Shown piece after piece: positions 1-11,167 of a stretch of DNA of 64,000 nt; the first letter of the stretch is position 1, and the number at the start of each line of letters is the position of its first letter. The position numbers and the translations under genes were made by a program. The DNA is from Diorhabda sublineata (taxonomy: Eukaryota > Arthropoda > Insecta > Coleoptera > Chrysomelidae): the NCBI RefSeq assembly GCF_026230105.1, contig NC_079480.1:12628488-12692487 (forward strand), read 5' to 3'. A model generated the notes under the pieces. It made no database searches, was not told the DNA's origin, and saw only the letters and a list, made by a program, of their open reading frames with translations.

Positions 1-640
1 GCCGCGAATATAGATAAATATAAGACTGCTTAAAGAAAATCGACGAATTTTTGTTTTCCTTATTATACACAAAATGTAATTGGAAATGACGAAAAAAACT
101 GCGCAAACTAGAAATTCCTTAAACTTACTCTGAGTAGCAAAAACAATTTCAACCAATGAATGTTCATCAATTACAACTTTTTTTGTTTTTCGTAGATTTT
201 AACTTGAGATTTCAAAAGCTTGGTAAGGACTTATTTTTTGCACGAACTGTGATTTCGTAGCCCAACCATTTTTTTTGGTAAGAAGTTAGAATAACTGAAT
301 ATCTTCAGTTTTCACATCTAAGCATTAAATAATTTTTTTCTCGTTCAGAAAATTTCAATTGAATGTATTTTTCCATAATTTGGAAAACTTGCTTTCTATT
401 TCCTTGAGAGACAACGTTATGGGATGGCACGGTATAATTTGTTTCTGAAAATAAAAACCTCGATTACTTCAAGATATGGCAATTTATGATTAGGTAATCA
501 ATTGTAATCCATTTGAGGACAGGTTTAGAAAATGTGTTTTAAAGGATCATGGCGCTCTAGCCCGTTCCCTGAGAAATATTTAGATTAGATGACTTATTAC
601 GTCGTGAATTTTCCTCGCGCATACTTTAACCTATTGATCT
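1..640. other. AT-rich intergenic DNA, nothing recognised
   Basis: There is no open frame of note, no terminal repeat and no known motif. It probably flanks the LINE relic that follows. Confidence 0.5.
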
Positions 641-899
641 ATTGTATATGGGGTCTTATTCCATATTTCTGATTTCTTCTCGTTTTTCCACTTCTTCATT
701 ACCATAACTTGATGGTTTTTTGGGAAACCTCTGCAAGTTTGTGGTCCTTATTTCGCTAGATAATCGCCTTGTTCATTGTACTTCGGTGTATTATTTGCTA
801 CCAGTAACTTTAAAGATTCGATGCAGTTCTATACTAGCTTTGACTCAATTCTATAAGCTATTATGAGCTTCGAGGGAACACAAGCTCTGCATTTATCCA

Positions 900-1960
900 T
901 TATTGTCGATTTGTTATTATAATTTCATAGCTCCTGCTAAAGCATAGTTTGGAAAACTTGGTGGTTGTGACCATATCTATGGGTACCTCAAATTCCCTTA
1001 GAATGCTAATATGCCCAGTCAGGACGCCCGGCTTCAAGTTCTGCTCCTTGAATGCTTTAATTCTCCACTTCATTGCTGCACTTTCTATGAAGGTCTTCAA
1101 AGGGAGCCAGTCTAAAATGACTTGTAATGCTGCCGTGGAACATGACGGTGTCGCGCTTGTTATCGCTCATCGCACCTTATCTAGGGTTATTTTCCCAATT
1201 TTGGTCTTTGTTCTTGGGTACCATACGAAAGCTGTATGGCCTCTAATAGGTTGCACAATGGATTTGTACCTCCAGTTCATCATATTGGGCCTCATGTTCT
1301 TCCGACCATTCTGCAGCAGTAGTATAAAGTACTACGTGCCTTATGGTTTATTTCTTGATGATGTTGTCTCAATGCTAGTTAGTTTTTGGGAAGTATTTGT
1401 TTCTTCTAGTGAATGGAACTAGGGTGGTCTTTGAGTGGTTTATACTCAGACCTTCATTGACACACCATCTCTGAGTGATTGTTAAGGCAGATTGCATTTG
1501 TTTCCATACGATACCATAATGCCTACCCCGTACAATTACTGCTAGACCATCGGAGTGTCCACATCCTACGTTGGTATGATTTATGTGCAGATGATCATAG
1601 TAGTAGCAATAGGTAGTCGCTTTGAGGACATCCGTCTCGTGGTTTGGCAGTTATTGATTATTTTCTATATTTAGATCCAAGGTTGCCTTAATTCAAGACA
1701 CCATGCTTTGTTCGACTCCTCGTGCCTGATGGATGGAATGTCGTGCTGGAGAAGGCACCTTCAATATATATAAAGGCACATAGTGCTATCTCTTTATACT
1801 ATAAAGCTTTTACTAATTTCTTGGTTAGATTATATAGGGCAGAGACAGTCGACTTACCATTTTGTTGTGAAAAGTGATTTCCATGTAGAGAGACCTTTGT
1901 AAGCAGTTACGCTCTGATGCAGAAATCCATACTTTTCACAAAGATAGACTAATAGAAAGA
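900..1960 (-). pseudogene. LINE (non-LTR retrotransposon) ORF2 relic, RT to C-terminal region
   Basis: Read on the minus strand, several frames give pieces of a non-LTR reverse transcriptase in the right order. A GKSTVSALYNLTKK segment lies near 1850, KEIALCAFIYIEGAF near 1780 (the FLDIEGAF-type palm motif with D changed to Y), and the post-palm segment with LSINHSKTTLVPFTRR near 1420. The C-terminal connection to RNase H follows near 900-1100 (ESAAMKWRIKAF and GHISILREF). The YADD catalytic box appears degraded to SDGLAV. Stops and frameshifts are frequent, so it is dead. The layout resembles I/R1/Outcast-type elements; the clade is inferred from motif style. A long open frame on the opposite strand at 949-1422 is an antisense shadow. 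Confidence 0.7.
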
Positions 1961-2636
1961 TAGGATGAAGCTGACTCTCCAGGATTCAGAGATAAGACTC
2001 CATGTGAATTTAGCACGAGAAAGCATTATTAGCTTCCTTATAAGGACAGTGGAAACATAGTAGATTAGGTTAAATTAAATTAAACTCATAATAAAAAAAA
2101 AAGATTCGTACTGTCATTTTTTGAATTTTGGTATAGGACATACAACGTTGGTAAGAATGTATAATACAACAAGGAGAAATAATTTATTGAAATGCGGTTC
2201 TTTTTATATAAAATAAATTTTGTTTATCCACGACTGTTGTATAATGTACTCATTATATGATTGCTCAATGAATCATTAATCACTGTTGTCAAATGCTTTT
2301 TTGATTTAGCTATATTATATTGTTTTATGAAAAAAATCGTTTCTTATAATTTTATTATGTATAACAGTACTAAATATTTTTAATTTAATTCTGTTCACAT
2401 AAAGAAAATTGAAAAAGTAAATTTTCTTAGACTAGATTCGAATCTGGCACCTGCAGTTTAAAGTCACGGAGCATTAACACTGAGCATCAGCGACATTGAA
2501 TTTCTGTTTTTTAACGTACCATTGTTTTTGGAAAAATTTATAAATTGAAGTACCTTTTGAAATAATATCAATTGAAGTCGATTTCTCAGAGTTTTGATAT
2601 TTTATGTTGAATTCTGTAGTGAAAAACCAATTGAAA

Positions 2637-2726
2637 ATGGATATAGAAAATGAAAGTTACTTTCCTTTAACACCACCAGAAATAAGAGAAGCTGATGAAG
2701 TTGCCTCATTAAATTTATTTCCATAA
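2637..2726 (+). pseudogene. Short ORF resembling the N-terminus of a tyrosine-recombinase-like (Crypton-type) protein
   Basis: This 29-codon frame has an acidic start and then TPPEIREADEVASLNLFP before a stop; a KSGQVY segment follows in frame. The pattern of PPE, a helix, then LNLLP.KS...Y is what I recall from the start of Crypton/DIRS-like recombinase proteins of insects. The fragment is too short to be sure, and no catalytic residues are present. Confidence 0.25.
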
Positions 2727-2848
2727 AAGTCAGGACAAGTATATAATAAGCATTTAAATTTCGAACTGTCAACAGCGATTATTGATAACTATGTATAAAT
2801 GCCATCCTCTTTTAACATTTGATACCTAATACTTGAGAAACTAATATA

Positions 2849-4079
2849 CAGGGTGGTCCAACGAAAAGTTTATACCTATCTCTCTTTTTTTTGTAATTAA
2901 ATTCCAAAACATTCCATAAAAACTGCAGATATGTGTAGGAAAATAATTTACACAGTTTATTTTAGTCTTTTCATTGATTCAGTTTGGTTGCTTTTCAAGT
3001 AATTTTAATTTCACGGTACAAAATGATTTATTCCATTTCAGGTGTGTCCCGTTTGTCCATAATACGAATTTTAAAAGCGTACAAATTTCATCCATACAAA
3101 ATCAAACTTGTACAGGAACTAAACGAGGATGATCCTGATAGAAGGCTGCAATTTTGTGAAACAATGAGCCAGCGTTCAATTGAAGATCCGCAATTATTAT
3201 TTAACATTTGTTTTTCCGACGAATGCACATTTTATTTGAATGGAGCTGTAAATAGGCACAATTGCCGTTACTGGGATGATAGTAACCCACATTTATTCCG
3301 TGAGGTTTATATCCAATATCCTCAAAAAATAAACATCTGGTGTGGCATATTAGGAAATCATACCATAGGACCACTTTTTATTCATGAAAATTTAACTGGT
3401 GAAGTCTAACTAAACATGCTTGAAGATACAATTGATCCTTTAATAACACAAATAATTGAAGCTAACCAAAATCATACTGCTGATCACCTTTGGACTTTTT
3501 TCTTTGGGGACACTTAAAAAATAAATGATTTGCCACGAAGCTCGAGTCTGTAGAAGATCTTCGCCAACGGATTACAGTTAGAAATAGATTTGAACAAAAT
3601 CTGGATTATTTTATGGAATCAAATGGGTCACATTTTCAACATTTGTTAATGAAAGGTTTTAATAAATCAATTTAACGGCTAGTTTACTTTTTTTTACAAA
3701 ACATGTTAAAAATAACAAACATTGGAATGTACTAACGATTGTTTTCACTCGTAATACTTAAAACTTATTTGTATTTTTCATTAATACCAAAATTTTCGGC
3801 TTAATGTCTTTAATGCCGTTTTTGCATTAACTCTTTTTGTATAATTCAACAAATAGGGCATCAGTAGAAAGACAATTTTGTGCCCTTTCAAATGATATAA
3901 CATCATTTAAAATTTTAGAGTTGTTATTTACCTCCGCTAGTGGGTTAAAGACGCAGATCGAATAATATGTTTAAAATGTGTCCCCATCAAAAGCAAAATC
4001 GTCGTGTCCGAGCATTTTTGGATTTAATAACAAAAAAAAAGAGAAAAGCTAGATGCAAACTTTTCGTTGGACCATCCTG
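2849..4079 (+). mobile_element. Degenerate Tc1/mariner-group transposon with TIRs and TA target duplication
   Basis: The left end starts CAGGGTGGTCCAACGAAAAG. The right end, reverse-complemented, starts CAGGATGGTCCAACGAAAAG, one mismatch in 20. Both ends abut TA (2847-2848 and 4080-4081), as expected for IS630-Tc1-mariner insertion. The length is 1231 bp and the broken transposase inside is in + orientation. The TIRs are much better preserved than the gene, so the copy may have been mobilised in trans before decaying. Confidence 0.88.
3020..3675 (+). pseudogene. Tc1/mariner-group transposase pseudogene
   Basis: The readable protein runs from the end of the helix-turn-helix domain (VSRLSIIRILKAYKFHPYKI) through the first catalytic block, CFSDECTFYLNGAVNRHN. 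It continues with RYWDDSNPHLFRE and INIWCGILGNHTIGPLF. A stop comes at 3407, and the frame resumes with the C-terminal part (EDLRQRITVRNRFEQNLDYF, near 3550). The block holding the second and third catalytic aspartates is missing between about 3480 and 3530, where the text jumps to FFGD. The N-terminus is also short. It belongs to the same broad group as the intact transposase at 41120-42196 but is clearly a different family. Not functional. Confidence 0.85.
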
Positions 4080-4081
4080 TA

Positions 4082-6700
4082 TAGATTTTTGCATTGATTG
4101 TTATTGAGATATCATACAATTGTTATAATTTTCTATATCTATGTACTATTTTTAATCGAAAAATGATATATTGTATCAAATATTCGTTGAAATAAAATAA
4201 TAGTGTTCTAATAATGTTACAAAATGTTCCAATAAAAAAACTTGAACAAAAATATTTAGTAGTAGTGGATAAAATATAGTATTCTACTCGCAAGCGCTTA
4301 TAACCTTCATTATACCCTTGTGAGGAATATACTATTATACAAAAGGGTGGTTTATATTTGATTAATCATGTTTATTCATTTCATATTTGATGTGTTTTCT
4401 TCTTCATACAATAATGTGCAGGGGACACTATTTTTCTTTGTTTTCGGTAGACGAAATTTTTAAAAAATTCTACATTTTGTAATTTCCTACAATTTTCCGA
4501 AACACTGCGCAGAATTAAGAAGTGGAAGCTGTAAATTTTTACAGTCATGGATCACATGGAATTCGTATGAATATTTTTCAACATATTTGGCAACACTGTA
4601 ACACACGCTCCTCTGTTAGTTCCGACTGTGGTTCCGATACGTGGGGTGGTACCGTTTCACCTTTTCTCACTGGCCACTTTTTATTTTGTGAGAACTTGTT
4701 AGTATATTTGTTCTCATGCCGGTGAAGGGGTGGAAAGCTAACGAAGGTATATATGAACTTGCCCTTTCCGATAGTCATTATGAATGCCGCTAAATGTGTA
4801 GATATTAAAAAATATCGAGAACTTTGTAACCTTCAAAGAAAATTAGTTATAAAAACATTTTTTCGAAATTTCACAGCAAGTGAAACTCAAGATAATAATA
4901 ATGAGAAGAATTTTGAAGAAGATATTGAAGTAAAAATGTAACAAATGTATAATGATATTTTTTTTGGGCTCGTATGCAAAATATTGTCATATTGTAGTTT
5001 CAACATCTTCTTTAAATTTAAATATATAGTACTATGACAAAAAAAGATCCGAACTAAATGATGTTGATAAGAGTACAATACCACTAAGTTCTTCGATGTT
5101 ATTTTCATAATTAAACCTGGTTATGTCTCCGATAAAACTTCATACATACATCAGCTGTCCACTATATACCTCGGCATTGATAGCTCAACCATCTTGAATG
5201 ATGTGGAAGTAAAATAAATCATCATAACTTCACCAGATATCACAAAACATGCCCAATAAGAAGGTCAATTTGCATGTAAATTTCGGCAACATAAATTTAG
5301 TTTTGCCACAATTGTTGCGCAAGCGTAATAAAAATGTGTCATTACTGTCAATGTCAGTTGTCAAGATATATAAACATCATCATATAAACATCAAATTATC
5401 GCTTGGGTGAAAATCATTTTTTGAGAAAGTGATTTCTATAGAAAACGTTTGAACTATAAAGTTGTCACATCTATTCCTACCTCTCATCTGCCTTCATGAC
5501 TATATAGTAAACCAAGAACTTTCATATGCTGTAAAAACAGGTATAGTAAATACTGATATAGAAACGCCATTGCAGTTTTCAAGCGAATTTCCTGGTTCTA
5601 TTGGAAATTAGTAGTTTTCATAAACAAAAATGGGATTTTTTGACTGTAGCTGGAACTATTAAGAACATCTAGGAAAATGGTAATGAATCAAGTTCATCGG
5701 AATACAACAGTCAAAATATCAAAATTGAAAAACAGTTTGAAGAATAATAAAGATCAGTTAAAGACATTGATGAAATTGGAACGTATGAATGTGAAAGAAA
5801 ATTTAGATTATTTAACGAAAGAATTCATCAATTCACAGTTAAGAAAGTTCATAGACAAGGTACAGCAAAACGATGGATTATAAAGGATATTGTTCTTTCT
5901 ATATACAAAACATGTCTCCACAACAATTTATTTCAACAGTGATAAATTGTTGTAGTTTAGTCATTTTACTACTAAAATGCTGTGATATTTTAGGTATATC
6001 TGGTATCATTATTGCTCATTTTACAAATTTCTATGTTCTTTGGCTCACTTGTATTCATACCAATATTTTTTTGTTAAATCCCAAAATATCTATAACATTG
6101 TAATGATGTGAAATCTGTTCAAATGAATTTATCTATAAATCTGAATTTATTTTATTTCTGCTTGGTATTTATAACTTTATTAGAAAAATCTGTAATTTGT
6201 TAGTTTTCAATTTAAAATTCTATAGCTATATATAGATATACTTGGTTTAGTTGAAAATGCATGTGAATATTATTTTGTAAATGAACGTGTCCGAGTTGGA
6301 AATGCTGTAAATTTAAATGAACCGCGAAAATTGATTAGTCCTGCCACATACCATCGAGGGCACTGGCATCGAAAATCCACTACTCGAGGTTTCGCTTGAT
6401 TCGCGGTTAATTCAAGTGGTAGTATTCGATAATTTTTTTACCATCGCACTCTATATTTTATAAAATACTCTATACTCTATAAAATGTACTTCGTCGTCAA
6501 GAGAAAACGATTGTAAGAAAGTTAAGCAATTGTATGTAAGTACTCTTCCTAGAATTAAAAACCAGTCTTAATAATTCACGACGATGTTTAGTAAAGGCAT
6601 AGAAATTTTCACATTTGAAAACTGACATTACTTCTGAGGCATCCTTTGTAAAAGCACCGAAAGCACATTTATGTATATATACATTATTTTACGAGTTAGT
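4082..6700. other. Intergenic region without a recognised gene
   Basis: This stretch is AT-rich with a few short frames that match nothing I know. One, at 5677-5883 (+, 68 codons), is Lys/Glu/Leu-rich and would form a coiled coil; beyond its stop another frame reads KRWIIKDIVLSIYK. It could be the coiled-coil tail of a THAP/P-type transposase, but that is a guess. Around 6318-6410 the motif AACCGCGAA recurs in inverted orientation about 75 bp apart. Confidence 0.4.
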
Positions 6701-6714
6701 TCAATGCAATTCAC

Positions 6715-6990
6715 TACTTTGAAAAAACTATTTATTAAGAAAATAAAAATAATTAATTTAATATAGTTTCAATTATCCAACTAGAGTACTCGACGAATGT
6801 CAAATTATTAAGAACCCAGTATACGTGTACAAGCAGTCTTAAATACTAAATCTTATCGTATACAAAGGCTATAATTAGAAGATTGGATATTTATGGTCGT
6901 TTAGAGTCACATCAATATAAAATAAAAGTAAGTAGTTTGATACGTTCATGGAACTTGGAATCATTTAACTATGAAGTTGGTTCTTATTCA
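6715..6990 (+). repeat. Dispersed repeat A, copy 1
   Basis: It shares the order of blocks seen at 20338-20640 and, inverted, at 17175-17450. The blocks are AAACTATTTATTAA, then TTAAATACTAA, GTATAC, a GTTTAGAGTCACATCAATA block, GTAAGTA, TGGAAC and ACTATGAAGTTGGTTCT. No coding capacity is shared between copies, so it looks like a non-coding repeat such as an LTR or non-autonomous element. Confidence 0.6.
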
Positions 6991-7016
6991 ATGATAAAAC
7001 AGAAAACATCAGGCAA

Positions 7017-7790
7017 TTTTGTGGGATTTCACTGTATAACTAATCAGGAATCATTGGCATCCAAACATTTAAAAATGGACCATGTCATGCAACCTATAAT
7101 TAAAATTGTAAATTTATAAGGAGTGGGGGATTAAATCACCAACAGTTTAGGCAATTTTTTCAAGATTTGGACGAAAAGTTTTCAGATTTTTTGCATTACG
7201 TGACCCTATTCAAGCTTTCATGTTAGAAAAAGGCAAAACAATTGATTATGACAATGGCTGGTGGATTGATTGTGCCTCTTTGGTAGATAAAAACACTTGA
7301 CTGATCTGAATAGTTAGTTAGTTTCAGTTAATTACAACAAAGTTGAGGCTGTCGGAAAATCAGCTAAAACATCAAACTTTAGACCATTTCTCTTATTTAA
7401 ACTCATTTGGCACAGTGAACCCAAAAAAAATGTTGAATATTCTTAACTTATGCAAAATTTGATTACGGAATTCAACTTTCACAAAATAAATGAAATTGAA
7501 GCTTCAGAGACACCAGCTCATTTGCAAATGGAGTTAAAAGATCTTCAATCTTTTGAAAGAAAATTTATTGAGATTAACGCTCTTGCGCCACGCATTCTCT
7601 GCATGTTTGGTAGCACCTTTTTATGTGAGCAGATGTTTTCCGTCATTAAAATAAATAAGAACAAACATCGCACAAGACTTACGAATTAACAACTCCAATC
7701 AATTCGTAAAATAACAACAACGAATATGATACCTGACATGTCGAAAACAAAAGAAGTCAGGTATCTGAATCCTCAAGCTCAACATAATTG
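7017..7790 (+). pseudogene. hAT transposase pseudogene (GTF2IRD2/ZBED-like type)
   Basis: The first readable block is NFVGFHCITNQESLASKHLK with VMQPIIKIVNL, the hAT core segment (FHCI.HQE.L). Then, across frameshifts, come LNHQQFRQFF-like text, a DDKWL-like block (DYDNGWWIDCASLVDK) and KVEAVGKSAK. The C-terminal dimerisation region closes it: ERKFIEINALAPRILCMFGS, TFLCEQMFSVIKINKNKHR and TRLTN. LCEQ.FS..K..K...R..L is the hallmark of the hAT C-terminal dimerisation domain. Several stops make it dead. It is followed by an inserted MITE (7841-8331) and then a hAT-type 3' terminus (8390-8463), so the element probably ran from before 7000 to 8463. Confidence 0.82.
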
Positions 7791-7840
7791 CCTACAATAT
7801 TTTATAACTTTGATATGATTTTTAACAACCGTATATTATA

Positions 7841-8331
7841 CAGGGTCTTTGGGGGAACGATGTAGGCATTTAAGGAGGTGATGAAGGAACTCATTTAAAG
7901 TGTTTTTAACAATACATGTCTTTATGCAACGTTTGTTGGATTTTGAGATATGGTCAATTTTGTGTTTTTGTATTTTATGAGTATTTTACTGCTGTTTGTA
8001 TAAAATAAAACTAAAACAACAAGTTTTAAGGAGTTTATTGTCCATTAATGCGTATAAGGAGTCTCTAGTCAATTAAATAAAAGCTACAATACATTTAAAA
8101 ACATATTTATTATTAAGTTATGACTTTAAAAATATCAGAAATGTATTTTTTTTGAAAAAAATTAGTTTTCGTAGCTTTTAAACAAGAAAAATACCAATGC
8201 TATTTTTATCCAAAATACTTTAAAAACCTCCTTGTACTTTTATCTTCACAAAAAGACGAAAATCATTGGCCGAAGTTAGCCGAATCGAAAACTAATTTGT
8301 TTTCGAAAACATCGTTCCCCCAAAGACCCTG
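7841..8331. mobile_element. MITE with perfect 23-bp TIRs, TA target
   Basis: Left end CAGGGTCTTTGGGGGAACGA then TGT; the right end is its exact inverse. TA dinucleotides flank both ends (7839-7840, 8332-8333). The 491-bp body is AT-rich and has no transposase. The CAGGG end and TA target point to Tc1/mariner-type mobilisation. It sits inside the older hAT relic. Confidence 0.9.
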
Positions 8332-8389
8332 TATATTTATATAATTTAATGAATAAAATGTTAAAATAATTCATTTTATTTTTTTTATT

Positions 8390-8463
8390 TTCTCTCTGGC
8401 CCACCTACGAATTCAAAATTTAATATATGGCCCTCCGCAAAATTGAGTTTGTCATTTCTGATC
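8390..8463 (+). mobile_element. hAT 3' terminal sequence
   Basis: The text CTCTGGCCCACC followed by TATGGCCCTCCGCAAAATTG and AGTTTGTCATTTCTG resembles the 3' ends of hAT elements that finish ...GGCCC...AGTTTGACACCCCTG. Its position after the hAT transposase relic and the inserted MITE supports a single interrupted element. Confidence 0.5.
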
Positions 8464-9032
8464 TAGATAAAATATATTTCTTATTATGATCTCGAGCCGT
8501 GGGCAAGAATTTTGTCTACTGCCAGAAATTGTTTTCTATAGCAGATCTTTGATCCTTAGAAATAAGTTATTCTTTCAAATAAGTTTCTACTTTAGAATTT
8601 AGTTTTCCTAGGGCTTTACGCCACATTTCTATTTTTTACTACCTTCGTAAATCCTAGAATTGCCAACACCAAGCGTACTAACTTTTTTTTATTGTATCAA
8701 CACTTTCACATAAATGATTATAATTCATTCTCGCTTTTTCCGAATAAATTGCACTTCGTCTACCTCACAACTTTTCCTTTGTTTCTTCTCGCACAATGCC
8801 TTAAGACAACTTCTGAAAAAAACTGAACAAACAATGATAAAACTTTCAACGAAATTCAGAAAAAGCGAATCAAAAAATTTTATAGCTTATCCCTGTGGTG
8901 GGGAATAAGATATCCCAAGTTATTTTGGAATTTTACATTGTGCTCGATGACATCTGCAGGTGACCAAAGAACAGCGGGCTTCATAATTTTAGAGACACCA
9001 CAAGCGGTGGTGAATGTTATGAAAAAGCGCGG

Positions 9033-9690
9033 CATATTTGAAATTTGCTGAAGTATGTCATACTCCAGGAGGGTTGAAGTCATGCTTAGAACATTTTGTG
9101 TAATTTTATTATTATTTCTAGTAAATCAAGATCTTTGACCACCGTGTCATTTTTTCAAGTCTGGGAACAAAAAATAATCCAAGGAGGCTACATCTGGCGA
9201 GTAGGATGTACGAGGTAGCAATTTCTGTTTTGGTTCATTAATTTTGGCAATATCAATAACGGATGTGTGAGCTGCTGCATTGTCTTGATGAAACAACACT
9301 TTCTTTTAATCAAAATGCGGCCGATTTGCTTGTTTTCTACGCTCAAAGTTTGCAATAAGTTCGTATAATACTCGCTGTCGATAGTTTCTCCTTTTTTAAG
9401 ATAGTCAATGCAAATTATCCCACGTTCATCCCAAAAAATCGATACCATGACCTTGTCTGCAGATGGAACAGTCTTTGCCTTCTTTGGAGCCGGTTCTTCC
9501 TTTTCAATCCATTGTTTAATTGTTCTTTTGTTTTTTTTTATTTCTGTGAAACACTCGATGGAAACATCTCCACGACGTTTTTCCATTGCGATCGCTTTAT
9601 GTATAACTCGGCATATTTGAAATTTGCTGAGGTATGTCATACTCCAGGAGGGTGGTTTAGAACACTTTCTGTAATTTCATTCTTATTTCA
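9033..9690. repeat. About 80-bp direct repeat flanking a mariner fragment
   Basis: Copies at about 9033-9112 and 9609-9690 share GGCATATTTGAAATTTGCTG, then TATGTCATACTCCAGGAGGG and TTAGAACA with small differences. The mariner fragment lies exactly between them. Confidence 0.75.
9125..9608 (-). pseudogene. mariner transposase fragment (family M1, copy 1)
   Basis: On the minus strand the frame reads IKQWIEKEEPAPKKAKTVPS, ADKVMVSIFWDERGIICIDY and LKKGETIDSEYYTNLLQ. That is the standard mariner segment between catalytic aspartates 1 and 2. The second catalytic block is frameshifted (KRKCCFIKTMQQLTHPLL for a KKKVLFHQDNA-type original). The N-terminal third, with the HTH and first aspartate, is absent. 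Related relics lie at 15500-16200 and 59345-60290 in the same orientation. Confidence 0.85.
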
Positions 9691-9759
9691 AGTGAATTAT
9701 TCAAATTTCGTGTTTATGTTGTATATATTTAGATTCAATGTAATATTGTGTTAACAACA

Positions 9760-11160
9760 TTAAATCATCCGAAAAGATGAACCCTCCGATTCTGCTGTTA
9801 GTCAAATTGACTGATCTAAATATACTAATGTAACCTAATAATCCTAACCTAACTATTCTAAACTAATCTTCTGTAGGCGAGCATTATCTACCCCTGTGTA
9901 GCCGACGAAAAAAATATTCAATAATCTTTTTTGTAAAGCTTCTTATGAGCTCCATATTTTGTTTGATACTTTTTTACCAATATTTACAAAAATATTTAGT
10001 AAAATTGTTATAAATTCAAAGATGGCTGGGTTTTAAACAAAGATTTGTTGGTAAAAATCTTAGGAATTATCTTCTTTAATAAAGGAAAAACTTTGGCAAA
10101 AATTTCATCAATTTCGAGTGGTTCATCTTTCCGATACTTCATTTGTCATTACACAATATTTAATTTTGAAAGTACAGCTGCGTTGGGAATATTTTAAATG
10201 AAATTTTTTACAATAAAATCTGTGTTTTATTAAAGACTATTTATTGACCGACCCTCGTATTAAGTTCTAAACTATCCAACAACGCATAAAGTGTAAAAAT
10301 AATTTTCAAATTTCGTTCACATCATTTCCAAACAATATCTGCCTAAATCCGGTTCTGTTTTGTATAAACATGGGGTTTGTTGTGGTGCACCTGTTGCACC
10401 ATGGTGGATTATGGAGTGTATGGGAATTTCCGATTTGGATTGTCACACGCACACTTCCACACGCGTTCTCTTACCTATTTTTGTGTTAGGTTGATTATAT
10501 TTATAACGGAAGGGGGCATCCATGCTATGAGTGAATTCATTATTGGACATTATTGCTTATAGCAATAGGGGTCGACGATGGGCGGCTGTAACTGTAAAGA
10601 TGATAGAGGGTATTCAAATGTATAATAATGGAAGGTGCAGCTTACTTCAAACAACAATTTTTCTTTTTCAAAAATATTTAACACGCTTAAACGTTGTGAT
10701 ACTCATTAGTTTTAAGATAAATTGATCAAAAGAGATAAATAAGTGTTTGTTTAGGTATTTGTAGAAAAACAAAATTTGATTTATTAGTGGAGATGTTTGA
10801 TTTATAAATAATGATAAATAACTTTTTATCTACAAAATTGTTTATTCATATTTGAAGGTTATTAGCAATGAGCTACAAAATAATTGACTGAGCTTTGAAG
10901 TTTGGAGAATCTTAATTAAATAACGTAATTTTGGCGATAAAAATATATTAAAGAAGTTACTTGAAGAAGTGAATAATAAGGTCAAAGTAAAAATTAACCA
11001 AGAATCCTGCCGTCTTCAGCGGCGTCCTTTGGTCAAAATAACTAAAAGTGAGTAGATTAAGTGAAAATAAAGCTGTGAAATTTTTTTAGATCGTTGTACA
11101 TGTCAAGGAAACCTGTCGCCATAAAGAGACATTCTGAAGAAAATCATCATAAATTGTAAT
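9760..11160. other. Intergenic region; possible mariner end at 10235-10258
   Basis: No gene is recognised. CTATTTATTGACCGACCCTC followed by GTA near 10235-10258 looks like a mariner terminal repeat (reverse complement TACGAGGGTCGGTCAATAAA). Two short + frames at 10377-10725 in a slightly GC-richer patch match nothing known. A degenerate CCTAA run lies near 9827-9850. Confidence 0.35.
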
Positions 11161-11167
11161 TATTTAT

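Noticed and set aside
949..1422. 157-codon + strand open frame
   Set aside because: It is antisense to a readable LINE reverse transcriptase on the minus strand and has no domain of its own.
2421..2475. GATTCGAATCTGGCACC, resembling a tRNA or SINE B box
   Set aside because: No A box or foldable cloverleaf at the right distance, and no repeat copy seen in the window.
5677..5883. 68-codon coiled-coil frame as a host gene
   Set aside because: No splice-consistent extension or homolog recognised. It is at best a transposase tail, so it is noted only in the surrounding intergenic entry.
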